DNA of 64,000 nt. Origin: Sediminibacillus massiliensis. Its GTDB lineage: Bacteria > Bacillota > Bacilli > Bacillales > Amphibacillaceae. Shown here in pieces: positions 25,179 through 34,133 of the stretch. Numbering within the stretch: the stretch's first letter is position 1; every line of letters starts with the position of its first letter. The DNA is taken from assembly GCF_900156915.1 (NCBI RefSeq), contig NZ_LT732535.1, forward strand, positions 1,691,332 through 1,755,331, in the 5' to 3' direction. Made by a program: the position numbers and the translations under genes. The notes under the pieces were generated by a model. That model did no database searches. It saw nothing but the letters and a program-made list of their open reading frames with translations, and was not told the origin of the DNA.

Positions 25179-25901
25179 TTAAAATGGATTTGTCGCCCAC
25201 TGTAAGGACTGCTTAATAAAGATACGTGGGTGAAGCTTCAACTGTGCAACCATATATTCAGCTAAATCTTCAGGCTGCATAAATTTGTCTTCATTTTTTT
25301 CTTCCAGCTGATCCCCGAATGCAAGACCTGTCGCTACAAGACTTGGATTCAGGGTGAATACCCGTATATTGTGTCGGCGAACTTCCTGCATAAGCGCTTC
25401 GGTCATTCCCTGGATCGCAAACTTAGAACCACTGTAGGCAGTAGAACCTGCCGTCCCTTTTATACCGCTGCTTGAAGAGATATTGATGATATCTCCCTGT
25501 TCTCTTTCAATCATTTGAGGAAGGACTGCACGTGTAACATAATATGTCCCAAATACATTTACTTCAAAAACTCGTTTCCATTCTTCTGGTTCAAGTTCCA
25601 AAAAAGAACCTTTCAGTCCAATTCCCGCATTATTGATCAATATGTCAGCCGGTCCGAGGCTCTTCTTTAAACTTGCTACTGCCTTGTCTACCTCTTCCAT
25701 GCTGCTTATATCTGCAACCGCAATGCTCGTCCTGACACCAATTGATTCTGCTTCTTCGGCGACTTCCTTTAACTTGCTTTCTGTCCGGGCAATCAATCCG
25801 ACATGAACACCTTCCTTTGCTAGTTCCAAAACAGTCGAGCGTCCAATACCGCTTCCCGCTCCGGTGATATAAGCAATTTTCCCTTTAATTTCCTGTCCCA
25901 T
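25179..25901 (-). CDS. SDR family oxidoreductase (FabG-like)
   Basis: A 240-residue classical SDR: TGAGSGIGRST near residue 12, ADIS near 60, NNAGIG near 90, catalytic Ser in NISSSSG, and YSGSKFA as the YxxxK pair near 155. Arg in IARTESKL after the second strand suggests NADPH preference. The length and motifs match the 3-oxoacyl-reductase-like group, but a stand-alone location with no fatty acid genes leaves the substrate open. The ATG at 25901 lies nine bases after AAAGG; two earlier ATGs overlap that site. Confidence 0.92.
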   Translation of the reverse strand: MGQEIKGKIAYITGAGSGIGRSTVLELAKEGVHVGLIARTESKLKEVAEEAESIGVRTSIAVADISSMEEVDKAVASLKKSLGPADILINNAGIGLKGSFLELEPEEWKRVFEVNVFGTYYVTRAVLPQMIEREQGDIINISSSSGIKGTAGSTAYSGSKFAIQGMTEALMQEVRRHNIRVFTLNPSLVATGLAFGDQLEEKNEDKFMQPEDLAEYMVAQLKLHPRIFIKQSLQWATNPF

Positions 25902-26086
25902 TTTCATCATCCTTTCTAAACATCCTTTATTGATAATTGTAAAGATTCCCGTAAAAAGGTTCCAGAAAAAGGAACCGCTAATATGACAACACAGACACCA
26001 TCAAGGCCTCATTTGTCCAAACGCCCGTTCCCTGCTACAATAAAGTTGAGTTACTATACTGTTAAGTAGACAGGAGTGTAGATTTT

Positions 26087-27217
26087 TTGCCGAAGATAAG
26101 AAACATCATTGCTTTACTACTTGTTGCAGGAGCACTTTGGCATTTTTATGGAGATACATTTAATGATTCTGGTGTAAAAGGCGTGGCAAATGAAATCCGT
26201 TCCGACGTGAGTGGCGTCATCAGTGATCCAAAAGTAGCTGCTGCTATTGAGACTTTCAATGAAAAAATGCAGATATGGCTGGATAAACTGTCTCAGAAGA
26301 TTCAAGGAAGTGAACAGCCAGGTCAGCCGGATCCTGAAAAGCCCGACTTAACTGCCCCGACCGATCAATCATTTTCCATCCACAATGTTGAACTAGGCGA
26401 TAGTCGTTCAGAAATTGAAGAAGAAACAGGTCCCCCTGAAAGATCTACTCTAAATCAATACGGAGTCAACTGGACAGCCTACCATGACAACTATCGGAAT
26501 TTTTTCATGGTTGCTTACAATGAGAATGATACTGTCATCGGACTATACACTAATCAAGATTTAGTTGCTTCTAAGCAAGAAATTACGATAGACAGTTCAA
26601 AAGAATCCGTTCGTTCTTCGTTGGGAGAACCTGTCGATGGAATAAGAAAAGGACTTGTCCGCTATAAAATCCAAAACAACGGGGAATATGACACATTTTT
26701 GATGGACAACTCTTATGTGACGGTGTTTTATGACAAACACGAGGGTAACTCAGTGACTGCCGTCCAGATAATCAGCGAGGAACTAGAGCAGCAAAAAAAG
26801 AAATTTTTCGCTGAAGGAAATGATGAACTAAGGGAAGGTTTTGAATATCAATTGTTCGATCTCACTAACGCGGCAAGGGTGAATCACGGTCTTTCCGTCC
26901 TTTCCTGGGATGAGACAGTCAAGACTACGGCACGGGACCATAGTGAAGACATGGCTGTTAACGACTACTTCAGCCATACAAACCCGGAAGGACAATCCCC
27001 TTTCGACCGATTGGATGAAGATGGCATTTCCTACAGGATGGCCGGTGAGAACCTTGCATCGGGCCAGCCAAGCAGCATTTATGCCCATGAAGGCTTGATG
27101 AATTCACTAGGGCACAGGGAAAATATTTTGCAGGAAGGATATAAATCGCTGGCGGTCGGGGTGGCATTTAATGAAGAGTCACGTCCGTTTTACACCGAGA
27201 ATTTCATTACAAAATAA
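26087..27217 (+). CDS. Exported CAP-domain protein with CAP-associated N domain
   Basis: The 376-residue protein starts at TTG 26087 after AGGAGTG. An N-terminal hydrophobic segment (NIIALLLVAGALWHFYGD) acts as signal or anchor. A linker rich in Pro and Gln follows, then a CAP-associated domain (about 98-235, VELGDSRSEIEEETGPPER), and a C-terminal CAP/SCP domain (about 255-376). CAP marks are FDLTNAARVNHGL, DHSEDMAVNDYFSHTNPEG, AGENLASG and SLGHRENIL, giving the conserved His/Glu set. The layout matches YlbC-type proteins of Bacillus. It acts outside the membrane; the biochemical role is not established. Confidence 0.92.
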   Translation: MPKIRNIIALLLVAGALWHFYGDTFNDSGVKGVANEIRSDVSGVISDPKVAAAIETFNEKMQIWLDKLSQKIQGSEQPGQPDPEKPDLTAPTDQSFSIHNVELGDSRSEIEEETGPPERSTLNQYGVNWTAYHDNYRNFFMVAYNENDTVIGLYTNQDLVASKQEITIDSSKESVRSSLGEPVDGIRKGLVRYKIQNNGEYDTFLMDNSYVTVFYDKHEGNSVTAVQIISEELEQQKKKFFAEGNDELREGFEYQLFDLTNAARVNHGLSVLSWDETVKTTARDHSEDMAVNDYFSHTNPEGQSPFDRLDEDGISYRMAGENLASGQPSSIYAHEGLMNSLGHRENILQEGYKSLAVGVAFNEESRPFYTENFITK

Positions 27218-27230
27218 TAAAAACATGGGA

Positions 27231-27263
27231 GGAGAGACCTGTTACACGGGCTCTCCATTTTTT
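27231..27263 (+). terminator. Terminator of the CAP protein gene
   Basis: GGAGAGACC and GGGCTCTCC form the stem, followed by ATTTTTTATT. Confidence 0.8.
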
Positions 27264-27280
27264 ATTCCTTTGATTCTTCC

Positions 27281-28285
27281 TCATTTTCCAATCAAAGTCC
27301 GATGCTCCATGTATAGCTGCAGCCATTGAGCGGGTTTGGTGAAGGAATCGGATATCTTATCCTTGCTTGGCGACAAGTATAAGTACCAGCTCAACGCCCG
27401 CTGCACACAAGCCAGTTCATCCGAAATCAACAAGGCTTTCTCCAAATTATCGATAGAGGCGAATTTTGTCCATGGTTCTAAATAATATGGCCGGAATTCA
27501 TTTATCAATTCCAGCCACTCAAGCTCGGATGCCGCTAAATCATCCAACGCATTCCAGAATACACGTGTACTGAAAAACGGATGTGTTACAGAAGCGTCAC
27601 CCCAATCAAAGAAAACCAACCTGCCCTCTGATAGTCTGATATTATTCGAATGCAAATCACCATGGTCGATAGAGGGAGGCAGAATGGAATCAAGCTCATC
27701 ACAAGCTTCCATCAGCTCTTGTTTGAGTGACATGATTTTTACTGTTTCTGCTGCCGACAGTCCTGTAGTGCACATACCAGCCAAGTGATTAAAAATCTCT
27801 TCTTTCAAAACTTTCATTCTTCGGTCTGGTATCCCCATGGATAATAATAAATGCACATTATCTGCCTCCGAAACTTGAATCTCGGCATATTCCTGAATAG
27901 CCCGCTGCCATAATTTTTTGTCCTTTTTTTCACGCAGAGCCTCCCCGCACAAGTCTTTCATCAACAACCAGCCCATTTTTTCCTGAGCCGCAATGACAGA
28001 TACCAAATTTCCCGGGAAGGTGGATGCTAAATGTTTCGTCAGAATTGACTCATGAAGGGAAGCTGGTCCTGATGCTTTAAAGTAAACATCCCCTTTATTG
28101 GTAGGAATCCGTTGAACCAAACAATAGTCATTTGCTTTTACCTGCTTCCCTTTTCCTATTATTATCAGTCCGGCTTTTGCGATTTCCTTGTTAATCCAAA
28201 CGGAAACCGTTTCGCAAAAATCCGCCATGCATCTTTGATCAAGTTCACTCCAGACCGGCATTTCACTGAGAAAATGTTTATCCAT
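27281..28285 (-). CDS. Phosphotransferase of the APH family
   Basis: The 334-residue protein has the APH/choline-kinase fold. The catalytic loop is IDHGDLHSNNIRL (about residues 203-215) and the metal-binding motif is LVFFDWGDASVTHPF. The N-lobe shows KANDYCLVQRIP and VYFKASGP, with a Lys on the strand as in kinases. It would transfer phosphate from ATP to a hydroxyl on a small molecule. A resistance role is possible but cannot be concluded; many APH homologs in Bacillaceae are metabolic. Its start codon at 28285 lies about 200 bp from divergent ltaS. Confidence 0.9.
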   Translation of the reverse strand: MDKHFLSEMPVWSELDQRCMADFCETVSVWINKEIAKAGLIIIGKGKQVKANDYCLVQRIPTNKGDVYFKASGPASLHESILTKHLASTFPGNLVSVIAAQEKMGWLLMKDLCGEALREKKDKKLWQRAIQEYAEIQVSEADNVHLLLSMGIPDRRMKVLKEEIFNHLAGMCTTGLSAAETVKIMSLKQELMEACDELDSILPPSIDHGDLHSNNIRLSEGRLVFFDWGDASVTHPFFSTRVFWNALDDLAASELEWLELINEFRPYYLEPWTKFASIDNLEKALLISDELACVQRALSWYLYLSPSKDKISDSFTKPAQWLQLYMEHRTLIGK

Positions 28286-28361
28286 CTCTCTTCCCTTCTT
28301 CCTTTACAACAAAATCCTATGATATTATATTCTCCATCACGCCTGTGCAATCCTATCGGCA

Positions 28362-28390
28362 CTTTTTCTTAACTTTTTCTTAACTTTTTC
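28362..28390. promoter_or_regulatory. 11-bp phased direct repeats upstream of ltaS
   Basis: CTTAACTTTTT occurs twice in tandem, preceded by a partial CTTTTT and followed by C. The TTAAC units are spaced one helical turn apart, as in response-regulator boxes of the PhoP or WalR kind. It lies about 100 bp upstream of ltaS and about 75 bp upstream of the divergent kinase gene. The binding protein is not known. Confidence 0.4.
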
Positions 28391-28487
28391 ATCATAATAG
28401 GCTTTTAGTAGGGTTTACTTCCAAGAGATTTTTTGTTAAATTTATATATTATCCTACATGATAGAAACATAGGAGGTTTCATTCATC

Positions 28488-30380
28488 ATGAACAAAAACT
28501 ATAAAGAATGGTTAAATAAAGGTTGGTTATTCTTTACAGTAGCCGTCCTCTTTTTGTGGGCAAAAACCTATTACGGATTGAAAACAGCTTTTACATTAGA
28601 TATTGAAAACAGCATACAACAATTCATTTTAATAATCACTCCGATAAGTTCCATTTTATTCTTTCTTGGACTAGCATTCTTCTTCTCGCCGAAACGGCGG
28701 AATAAAGCATTTATGACTATTTACTTTCTTTTGTCTTTCGTGCTTTATGCAAACGTAGTGTATTTCCGGTTTTTCAATGATTTCATTACTCTTCCGGTGC
28801 TTATGCAATACAAAAACTTTCTGGATCTCGGGGGAAGTGCGAAGTCGCTGATGCATCCAATGGACTTGCTTTACTGGGTTGACTTTGCGATTCTATTAAT
28901 CTGGTTGTTGCGCAGCAAAGCTAAACCGGCGCTTGCCTTCAGAAAACGTACTATCGGAATGATTTACGCTGCTGTCATTGGAATAGCAGCTGTAAACTTG
29001 AATCTTGCCGAACAGGAACGTCCGGAACTTCTGGTAAGAACATTTGACCGTGCAAAACTTGTCAAGTTGTTGGGAATCTACAACTATCATATTTATGATA
29101 GTGTCATGACAGCAAAAACGTCTTCCAGCAGAGTATTTGCGGACAGTAACGAATTGACCGAGGTGTTGAACTATGTCAATTCCAAACAGGGACAAGCCGG
29201 AGTAAATGGGGAATACTTCGGAAAAGCAGAAGGCAAAAACGTTGTACTGGTTTCCCTGGAATCGACTCAGAATTTCGTCATCAACAGAAAAATGAATGGC
29301 CAGGAAATCACTCCATTCTTGAATGATTTGATTGATGACAGTTTCTATTTCAGTAATTTTTACCATAATACAGGCCAAGGAAAAACATCCGACTCCGAGT
29401 TTATCATCGACAACTCTTTATATGGTTTATCCAGAGGCGCAGTATTTACTACTAATGCGAATAACGAATATAACGCTACTCCGGAAATCATTAAAGAACA
29501 TGGCTACACACCTGTAAGTTTGCATGGAAACCATGACAGCTTCTGGAATCGTAATACCATGTATAAAACGCTTGGATACGATCACTTTTATTCCAAAGAA
29601 GAATACCATGTAACAGATGAAAACTCTGTTAACTACGGACTGAAAGATATACCTTTCTTTGAACAGTCGATGCCGATGATCAAAGGATTGGACAAGCCTT
29701 ACTATGCAAAATTCATTACAATGACAAACCATTATCCATATGTTACGAATAATGAAAATATGGAAATGATCGAACCGGCTGAAACCGGTGATGGATCTGT
29801 GGACCGTTATTTCCAGACTGTCCGTTACATGGATGAATCTGTGAAGAAATTCTTTGAAATGATGAAAGAACAAGGCGAGTATGAAGACACCATTTTCATC
29901 CTATACGGTGATCACTATGGAATTTCCGAAAACCATAATCGTGCGATGAGCGAGATCCTTGGAAAGGAAATACGGCCATTTGAGCATGTCCAGCTTCAAA
30001 AAGTACCATTGATCATTCATATCCCTGGTATGGAAGGGAAAGAAATGACAACAGTCGGCGGACAAATCGACTTGAAACCGACTATATTGAACTTATTGGG
30101 AATCGATGAGAACAACGATGTTCAATTTGGTACGGATTTATTTTCTGAAGACAGGGAGGATAAAACAATCCTTCGTGATGGCAGTGTGGTAACAGATAAA
30201 TATGTGTATGCCGCGGAAGCAGAATTATGTTATGACAAAGAAACAGGTGAAGAAATAGATGGAGAAGCCTGTGCGCCATTAAAACAGGAAGCCCAAACGG
30301 AACTAAATTATTCAGACAAAGTAGTCAACGGTGATTTACTCCGCTTCCTGGAAAGTGAAACAGAAAAAACGGAAGAATAA
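28488..30380 (+). CDS. ltaS: Lipoteichoic acid synthase (LtaS family)
   Basis: The enzyme has 630 residues, with five N-terminal membrane helices (about 11-170) and an extracellular sulfatase-type domain. It polymerises glycerol phosphate from phosphatidylglycerol onto the glycolipid anchor. Active-site residues are all visible: Glu258 in VVLVSLES, nucleophile Thr300 in TGQGKTSDSEF, and Asp475-His476 in ILYGDHYGIS. The last two fall at the same numbers as in S. aureus LtaS. The linker around residues 205-215 (VMTAKTSSS) could be the signal-peptidase cleavage region. Bacillus species carry several LtaS paralogs; only this one is in the window, so the paralog cannot be told. The start follows AGGAGG. 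Monocistronic with tandem terminators. Confidence 0.95.
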   Translation: MNKNYKEWLNKGWLFFTVAVLFLWAKTYYGLKTAFTLDIENSIQQFILIITPISSILFFLGLAFFFSPKRRNKAFMTIYFLLSFVLYANVVYFRFFNDFITLPVLMQYKNFLDLGGSAKSLMHPMDLLYWVDFAILLIWLLRSKAKPALAFRKRTIGMIYAAVIGIAAVNLNLAEQERPELLVRTFDRAKLVKLLGIYNYHIYDSVMTAKTSSSRVFADSNELTEVLNYVNSKQGQAGVNGEYFGKAEGKNVVLVSLESTQNFVINRKMNGQEITPFLNDLIDDSFYFSNFYHNTGQGKTSDSEFIIDNSLYGLSRGAVFTTNANNEYNATPEIIKEHGYTPVSLHGNHDSFWNRNTMYKTLGYDHFYSKEEYHVTDENSVNYGLKDIPFFEQSMPMIKGLDKPYYAKFITMTNHYPYVTNNENMEMIEPAETGDGSVDRYFQTVRYMDESVKKFFEMMKEQGEYEDTIFILYGDHYGISENHNRAMSEILGKEIRPFEHVQLQKVPLIIHIPGMEGKEMTTVGGQIDLKPTILNLLGIDENNDVQFGTDLFSEDREDKTILRDGSVVTDKYVYAAEAELCYDKETGEEIDGEACAPLKQEAQTELNYSDKVVNGDLLRFLESETEKTEE

Positions 30381-30382
30381 GC

Positions 30383-30432
30383 AAAAACCCCCCTCCCTGT
30401 AATTCCTGTTTGGATTCAGGGAGGGGGGTTTT
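30383..30432 (+). terminator. Terminator of ltaS
   Basis: AAAACCCCCCTCCCTG pairs with CAGGGAGGGGGGTTTT, an extremely stable stem. Confidence 0.9.
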
Positions 30433-30440
30433 AAATTTAG

Positions 30441-30481
30441 AGGAGACATCCCCACTGCCGGGATATCTCCCTTTCTTTTTT
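30441..30481 (+). terminator. Second terminator after ltaS
   Basis: GGAGACATCCC and GGGATATCTCC pair with one mismatch and are followed by TTTCTTTTTTT. It backs up the first terminator and abuts the end of the convergent gene. Confidence 0.7.
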
Positions 30482-31785
30482 TACTGCAGTTCACTTACAT
30501 ACTTAGCAGGGAAAAAATTATTGCTCTTGATTATTTCTCCATCCACTATTTCAATGAGTACCTTCTTCACCCGTCTGTTTACAACCTCTTCCACAATAAT
30601 TTTCAGATTTTCATAGTGAAAAAAGTCACCTTGGTCAGGAACAGTTTCCAAATTTTCGATAACCCAACCGCCTAATGTATGGTATGAGCTGTCTGGTGAG
30701 GAAATGTTCATCACTTCTGCAAAGTCGTTTAATTGATATTGTGCATCAAACGCATAAACATTTTCCTTCACCTTAGACATGGCATTGACCTTTTCATCTT
30801 GTTCATCCCAAATTTCACCGACAATTTCCTCTATGACATCTTCTAAGGCCACCAGTCCGGATGTCCCGCCAAATTCATCCAATACGATCGCCATATGGAT
30901 CTTTTCTTTTTGCAACAATGGCATTAGCGAAGAGATTTTCATGGATTCGACGACAAACAGAGGTTCTCTCAATAACGCTTTTATATCCACATCGTTGTAT
31001 TTTATTAAATGAGTGAAAAACTCTTTTTCCGTCAATATTCCGATAATGTCATCAATTCCTTCTCCATAGACAGGGACACGGGAAAAACGTTCTTCGAAGA
31101 AAACTTTTTTTATTTCTTCAATTGGCATATTGATATCAATTGCCACCATATCAATCCGGGGAGTCAGCACCTCCCCTGTCAAAGTGTCATTAAAATCCAT
31201 AGACCTGTAAATCAATTCCCTTTCTTCTTTATCAATAACTCCCTCTTCCTGACTTATGTCGAGCATAACCTTTATTTCTTCTTCGGTTACGGAAGGCATG
31301 TCATTCCCTTTCGAAAAGAGTTTGGAGACGATTGATTTTAATTTGATAAAAAAGAAATTGACTGGTGTCAACAATTGAATTAATAGAAACAACACATTTG
31401 AAATTGCCAGTGAGTAAGAATCTGCATGCTCTTTTGCCAATGATTTCGGAAGTATTTCACCGAAAATCAAAATCAGGATGGTCATGGCCACAGTGCTGAT
31501 GACCAGGCCTGTATTGCCCCCGAACATCTCTGTCGCCAAGGCGGCTGATATACTGGCAGCTGCTATGTTCACAATATTATTACCCACCAGGATTGTTGAT
31601 AATGTCTTGTCAAAGTTTTCTGCAATGTGAAGAGCCTTTCTGCTTCCCCTTTTCCCTTCATCCACAAAGTTTTTCAGCCTTATCTTGTTCACACTGGAAT
31701 AAGCGGTCTCGGCTGATGAAAAAAAAGCAGATAAAAGAATTAATGAAACTAACAAAATAATTGAATTCAGCGGCACATCGTCCAA
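30481..31785 (-). CDS. CNNM/CorC-type membrane protein (HlyC family, possible Mg2+ exporter)
   Basis: The 434-residue protein has a DUF21/CNNM membrane domain (about 1-180; SAFFSSAETAYSSVN and GEILPKSLAKEHAD), a CBS pair (about 205-330; VLTPRIDMVAID and IHMAIVLDEFGGTSG), and a C-terminal CorC_HlyC domain (about 350-425; YHTLGGWVIENLETVPDQGD). This is the full domain order of the MpfA/YhdP group, which exports magnesium in B. subtilis and S. aureus; older annotation calls them hemolysins. It starts at TTG 31785 with GGAGTG upstream. Several CNNM paralogs exist per genome, so no symbol is assigned. Confidence 0.92.
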   Translation of the reverse strand: MDDVPLNSIILLVSLILLSAFFSSAETAYSSVNKIRLKNFVDEGKRGSRKALHIAENFDKTLSTILVGNNIVNIAAASISAALATEMFGGNTGLVISTVAMTILILIFGEILPKSLAKEHADSYSLAISNVLFLLIQLLTPVNFFFIKLKSIVSKLFSKGNDMPSVTEEEIKVMLDISQEEGVIDKEERELIYRSMDFNDTLTGEVLTPRIDMVAIDINMPIEEIKKVFFEERFSRVPVYGEGIDDIIGILTEKEFFTHLIKYNDVDIKALLREPLFVVESMKISSLMPLLQKEKIHMAIVLDEFGGTSGLVALEDVIEEIVGEIWDEQDEKVNAMSKVKENVYAFDAQYQLNDFAEVMNISSPDSSYHTLGGWVIENLETVPDQGDFFHYENLKIIVEEVVNRRVKKVLIEIVDGEIIKSNNFFPAKYVSELQ

Positions 31786-31838
31786 AGAATTTCACACTCC
31801 TAATTAATGTTTTTTCAAATCGTAACTGTTTTGATATA

Positions 31839-32267
31839 TTATATCGTAATAATGTCTTGAGTGGTATTCGAAATCAGCGACTGTAGGAAAGCAGCTGTCT
31901 CGGGCTTGATATTGCCGAATAATACTTTTTGGTCTTTTTCGTTCATTTTTTTAACTGCAGCATATAGTTCTTCCACTTCGGCTTGTAAGAATTCAATCTT
32001 ATTGGCAATCACTTCGACTTGTATATGGACTTCTTCTTGCTTGATTTCGTCAGACTTCCTTAAAATCAATCTATTTTTTATCTCATCCAATGTCATATTG
32101 TTATTCTTACATTGAATGATAAATCTCAAGTCGCTGACGGATTCCTGATCGTATAATCGGTAATTGGAATCCGAACGTCTGCAATTCAACAGACCCAACC
32201 TTGTGTAATAGTCAATTGTCCGTTTTGATACATGACATGCTTCTGCTAACTCCCCTATTCTAAGCAA
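31839..32267 (-). CDS. MerR family transcriptional regulator
   Basis: The 142-residue protein begins LRIGELAEACHVSKRTIDYY, the MerR winged helix, followed by TRLGLLNCRRSDSNYRLYD. A long coiled-coil helix (about 75-115) and a short C terminus follow. The effector region has no clear metal-binding Cys set, so a small-molecule or orphan regulator is likely. It starts at TTG 32267, though the best ribosome site (GAGGTGA) lies further upstream. It sits between the CNNM gene and a CDF transporter on the same strand; either could be its target. Confidence 0.88.
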   Translation of the reverse strand: MLRIGELAEACHVSKRTIDYYTRLGLLNCRRSDSNYRLYDQESVSDLRFIIQCKNNNMTLDEIKNRLILRKSDEIKQEEVHIQVEVIANKIEFLQAEVEELYAAVKKMNEKDQKVLFGNIKPETAAFLQSLISNTTQDIITI

Positions 32268-32390
32268 CTTCCCAATGTACTCACCTCTTCATAATTATAT
32301 TTCAGATTATTCAAACTGTACAGTAGAACGTTATGCTTTGTCGCCTGTATTTATTCCTTGTCATGCCGGGATTTAATGGTGATTTATCTG

Positions 32391-33380
32391 CTATTGGTAG
32401 CTGCCGGGTGCTTTTTCATCAGTTTCATTCCATGTCTGAATTTGATCATCTTTATCTGATTCAATGATCACTTCAGTTACACCTTTTTCCATTAATATCT
32501 TTTTCTCCATACCTGCAAGGATTTTTGAAGCAGTCCCAATGGACATATCTGGATCCAGCTCCACTCTTAGTTCTACATGCAATTCCTCGCCTTCCTTAAC
32601 TACCATCAGTTCTTGAATGTCTTTAATGTGAGGTTCTTGAAAAACAATCTGACCGATTTTTCTCTCCATATCTTCGTCTGCAACGCCAAGCACCCCTGCC
32701 GCATTATCCAGAAAAATCCGTCCCACTACGTAAAACAAGGCAAGACCAATGAGAATAGAGGCATAGCCTTCAGCTTGGTGGAATGGTGTAAATGTGGCAA
32801 TGATGATAGATAATATAGCAATTACCGCTCCGCCCGTCGCCACTAAATCTTCCAGGAATACAAGTTTTGTAGCAGGTTTTGCATGACTTATATTTTGGAA
32901 GCTCTTCGTCACGATTTTTAACCCTTTTATATCTTCATCTGCCAGCTCAGCTGTTATTTCTTTCATCGCTTTGACCAAAACACTTGCTTCTAAAATAGCC
33001 GCAAGCCCTAACACTCCGATGTTCAACCAGAACCATTGATTTGGTTCTGGAGGTTCCATTATATGATGAAAACCCTCTTTAACCGTTTCATACGCAAGGA
33101 TTCCCACCACTAATACCGCTCCCAGCAATACTAAGTTGACCAATCTTGCAAAGCCGCCCGGAAAACGATCGGTCGGCGCTTTCTTGCTTAAAGCAGAGCC
33201 AATAAAAACGAAGAATTGATTCGCCGCATCGCCAATGCTGTGCATCAACTCGGCAAACATCGCCACATTACCAGTGATAACGTAGGCAATGCCTTTTATA
33301 ATCGCTATTATCGTATTCATGATGCTTGCCATTAAGGCAGATTGATTTCCTTTTTTCAATAGTCCAAAAAATTCTTTCAT
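32391..33380 (-). CDS. Cation diffusion facilitator (CDF) transporter
   Basis: A 329-residue CDF protein: the first helices contain AMFAELMHSIGDAANQ (about 43-58), the HSxxD-type metal site of the second helix, with five or six helices up to about 225. The cytoplasmic C-terminal domain carries HVELRVELDPDM and VIIESDKDD. It would export a divalent cation such as Zn2+ or Mn2+ against protons. The start at 33380 has AAAGGG upstream. Metal specificity is not evident. Confidence 0.92.
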   Translation of the reverse strand: MKEFFGLLKKGNQSALMASIMNTIIAIIKGIAYVITGNVAMFAELMHSIGDAANQFFVFIGSALSKKAPTDRFPGGFARLVNLVLLGAVLVVGILAYETVKEGFHHIMEPPEPNQWFWLNIGVLGLAAILEASVLVKAMKEITAELADEDIKGLKIVTKSFQNISHAKPATKLVFLEDLVATGGAVIAILSIIIATFTPFHQAEGYASILIGLALFYVVGRIFLDNAAGVLGVADEDMERKIGQIVFQEPHIKDIQELMVVKEGEELHVELRVELDPDMSIGTASKILAGMEKKILMEKGVTEVIIESDKDDQIQTWNETDEKAPGSYQ

Positions 33381-33715
33381 CGAAAAACCCTTTCAATTTA
33401 TTAGTAATATTCAACTTCACCAGCTAGTTGCAAATAAAGTAGAAGGTGTTTATTTTCTACACTGAAAATATTTTTGTACATCCCACCTATACCATTAATT
33501 ACCGGGAACAAAACACTTGTCGCCTATTGGATTTTTTCCTTTTAGTTCGCCATGTATGGTTATTGTCTTATATTATCCACTAATACATTGATTAACCCGT
33601 CTATTCTTCCAAATAACTTAAACATAAAATAGTAGTATTGAAAGTATGTAGAGCTTTCTATAGTTTGTGTTCAGGCACTTCAGTTTCGAATAGCTATTGG
33701 AAAGGAGGGAAGTTG
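33381..33715. other. Intergenic region between divergent genes
   Basis: About 330 AT-rich bases. A weak hairpin on the minus strand (GTAGAA facing TTCTAC, near 33438-33462) lies upstream of the CDF gene. I see no metal riboswitch motif. The rest should hold the two divergent promoters; none is clear enough to list. Confidence 0.4.
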
Positions 33716-33976
33716 ATGGTTTGCTTACCCGGCTATCGTTACTGCGGGCCAGGTTGTAGAGGGCCTGGTAAACCGTTAAATCAGCTTGACGCCCTTTGCC
33801 GGCAGCATGATTCCTGCTATCTCCGTTCTGGCACCCACAGAAATTGCGATGAGTTATTTCTGAACAGGCTCCGACCTTTTATCCATAGGAGAGATAAATT
33901 GGGAAGAGATGCCATGCTTATGTATCGTGCAATGTTGTTGAAACGGCGCCTGGGCGACATATCCCCTCGTTTATAA
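33716..33976 (+). CDS. Phospholipase A2-like small protein (parvovirus VP1-type motif)
   Basis: The protein has 86 residues from ATG 33716, which has AAAGGAGG seven bases upstream. It begins MVCLPGYRYCGPGCRGPGKP, then LNQLDALCRQHDSCYLRSGT. This joins a calcium-loop-like YCGPG and GPGKPLNQLD with the catalytic HD pair (His31-Asp32) of the CxxHDxCY motif. The GPGxPLNxxD spelling is that of the phospholipase A2 domain in parvovirus capsid protein VP1. Similar short proteins occur in Bacillaceae. There is no signal peptide; the rest is basic helix (RLRPFIHRRDKLGRD). It is monocistronic with a strong terminator. Activity and role are unproven. Confidence 0.85.
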   Translation: MVCLPGYRYCGPGCRGPGKPLNQLDALCRQHDSCYLRSGTHRNCDELFLNRLRPFIHRRDKLGRDAMLMYRAMLLKRRLGDISPRL

Positions 33977-33980
33977 GACC

Positions 33981-34016
33981 AACAAAAGAGGTGCACTCAG
34001 CACCTCTTTTGTTTTC
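33981..34016 (+). terminator. Terminator of the phospholipase-like gene
   Basis: AACAAAAGAGGTGC and GCACCTCTTTTGTT form a perfect stem with a short loop. Confidence 0.9.
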
Positions 34017-34133
34017 TTACAATTTAACAAGCATCTTGTAAAAAAATTTAACAAAATACTCCACACCTATTTTAAATATTCAGAATTTATTGTATAATCT
34101 GTGAATATTCATCACGAGAGGAGTAGAATTATC

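Noticed and set aside
28364-28392. CRISPR-like short repeats
   Set aside because: There are only two full 11-bp units without unique spacers; this is a promoter-type direct repeat.
28896-29378. 160-codon minus-strand ORF within ltaS
   Set aside because: It is antisense to conserved catalytic parts of LtaS, and its translation shows no domain.
33438-33520. Possible metal-sensing riboswitch upstream of the CDF gene
   Set aside because: Only a weak hairpin is present. I could not find the conserved loops of the Mn2+ or other metal riboswitch classes.
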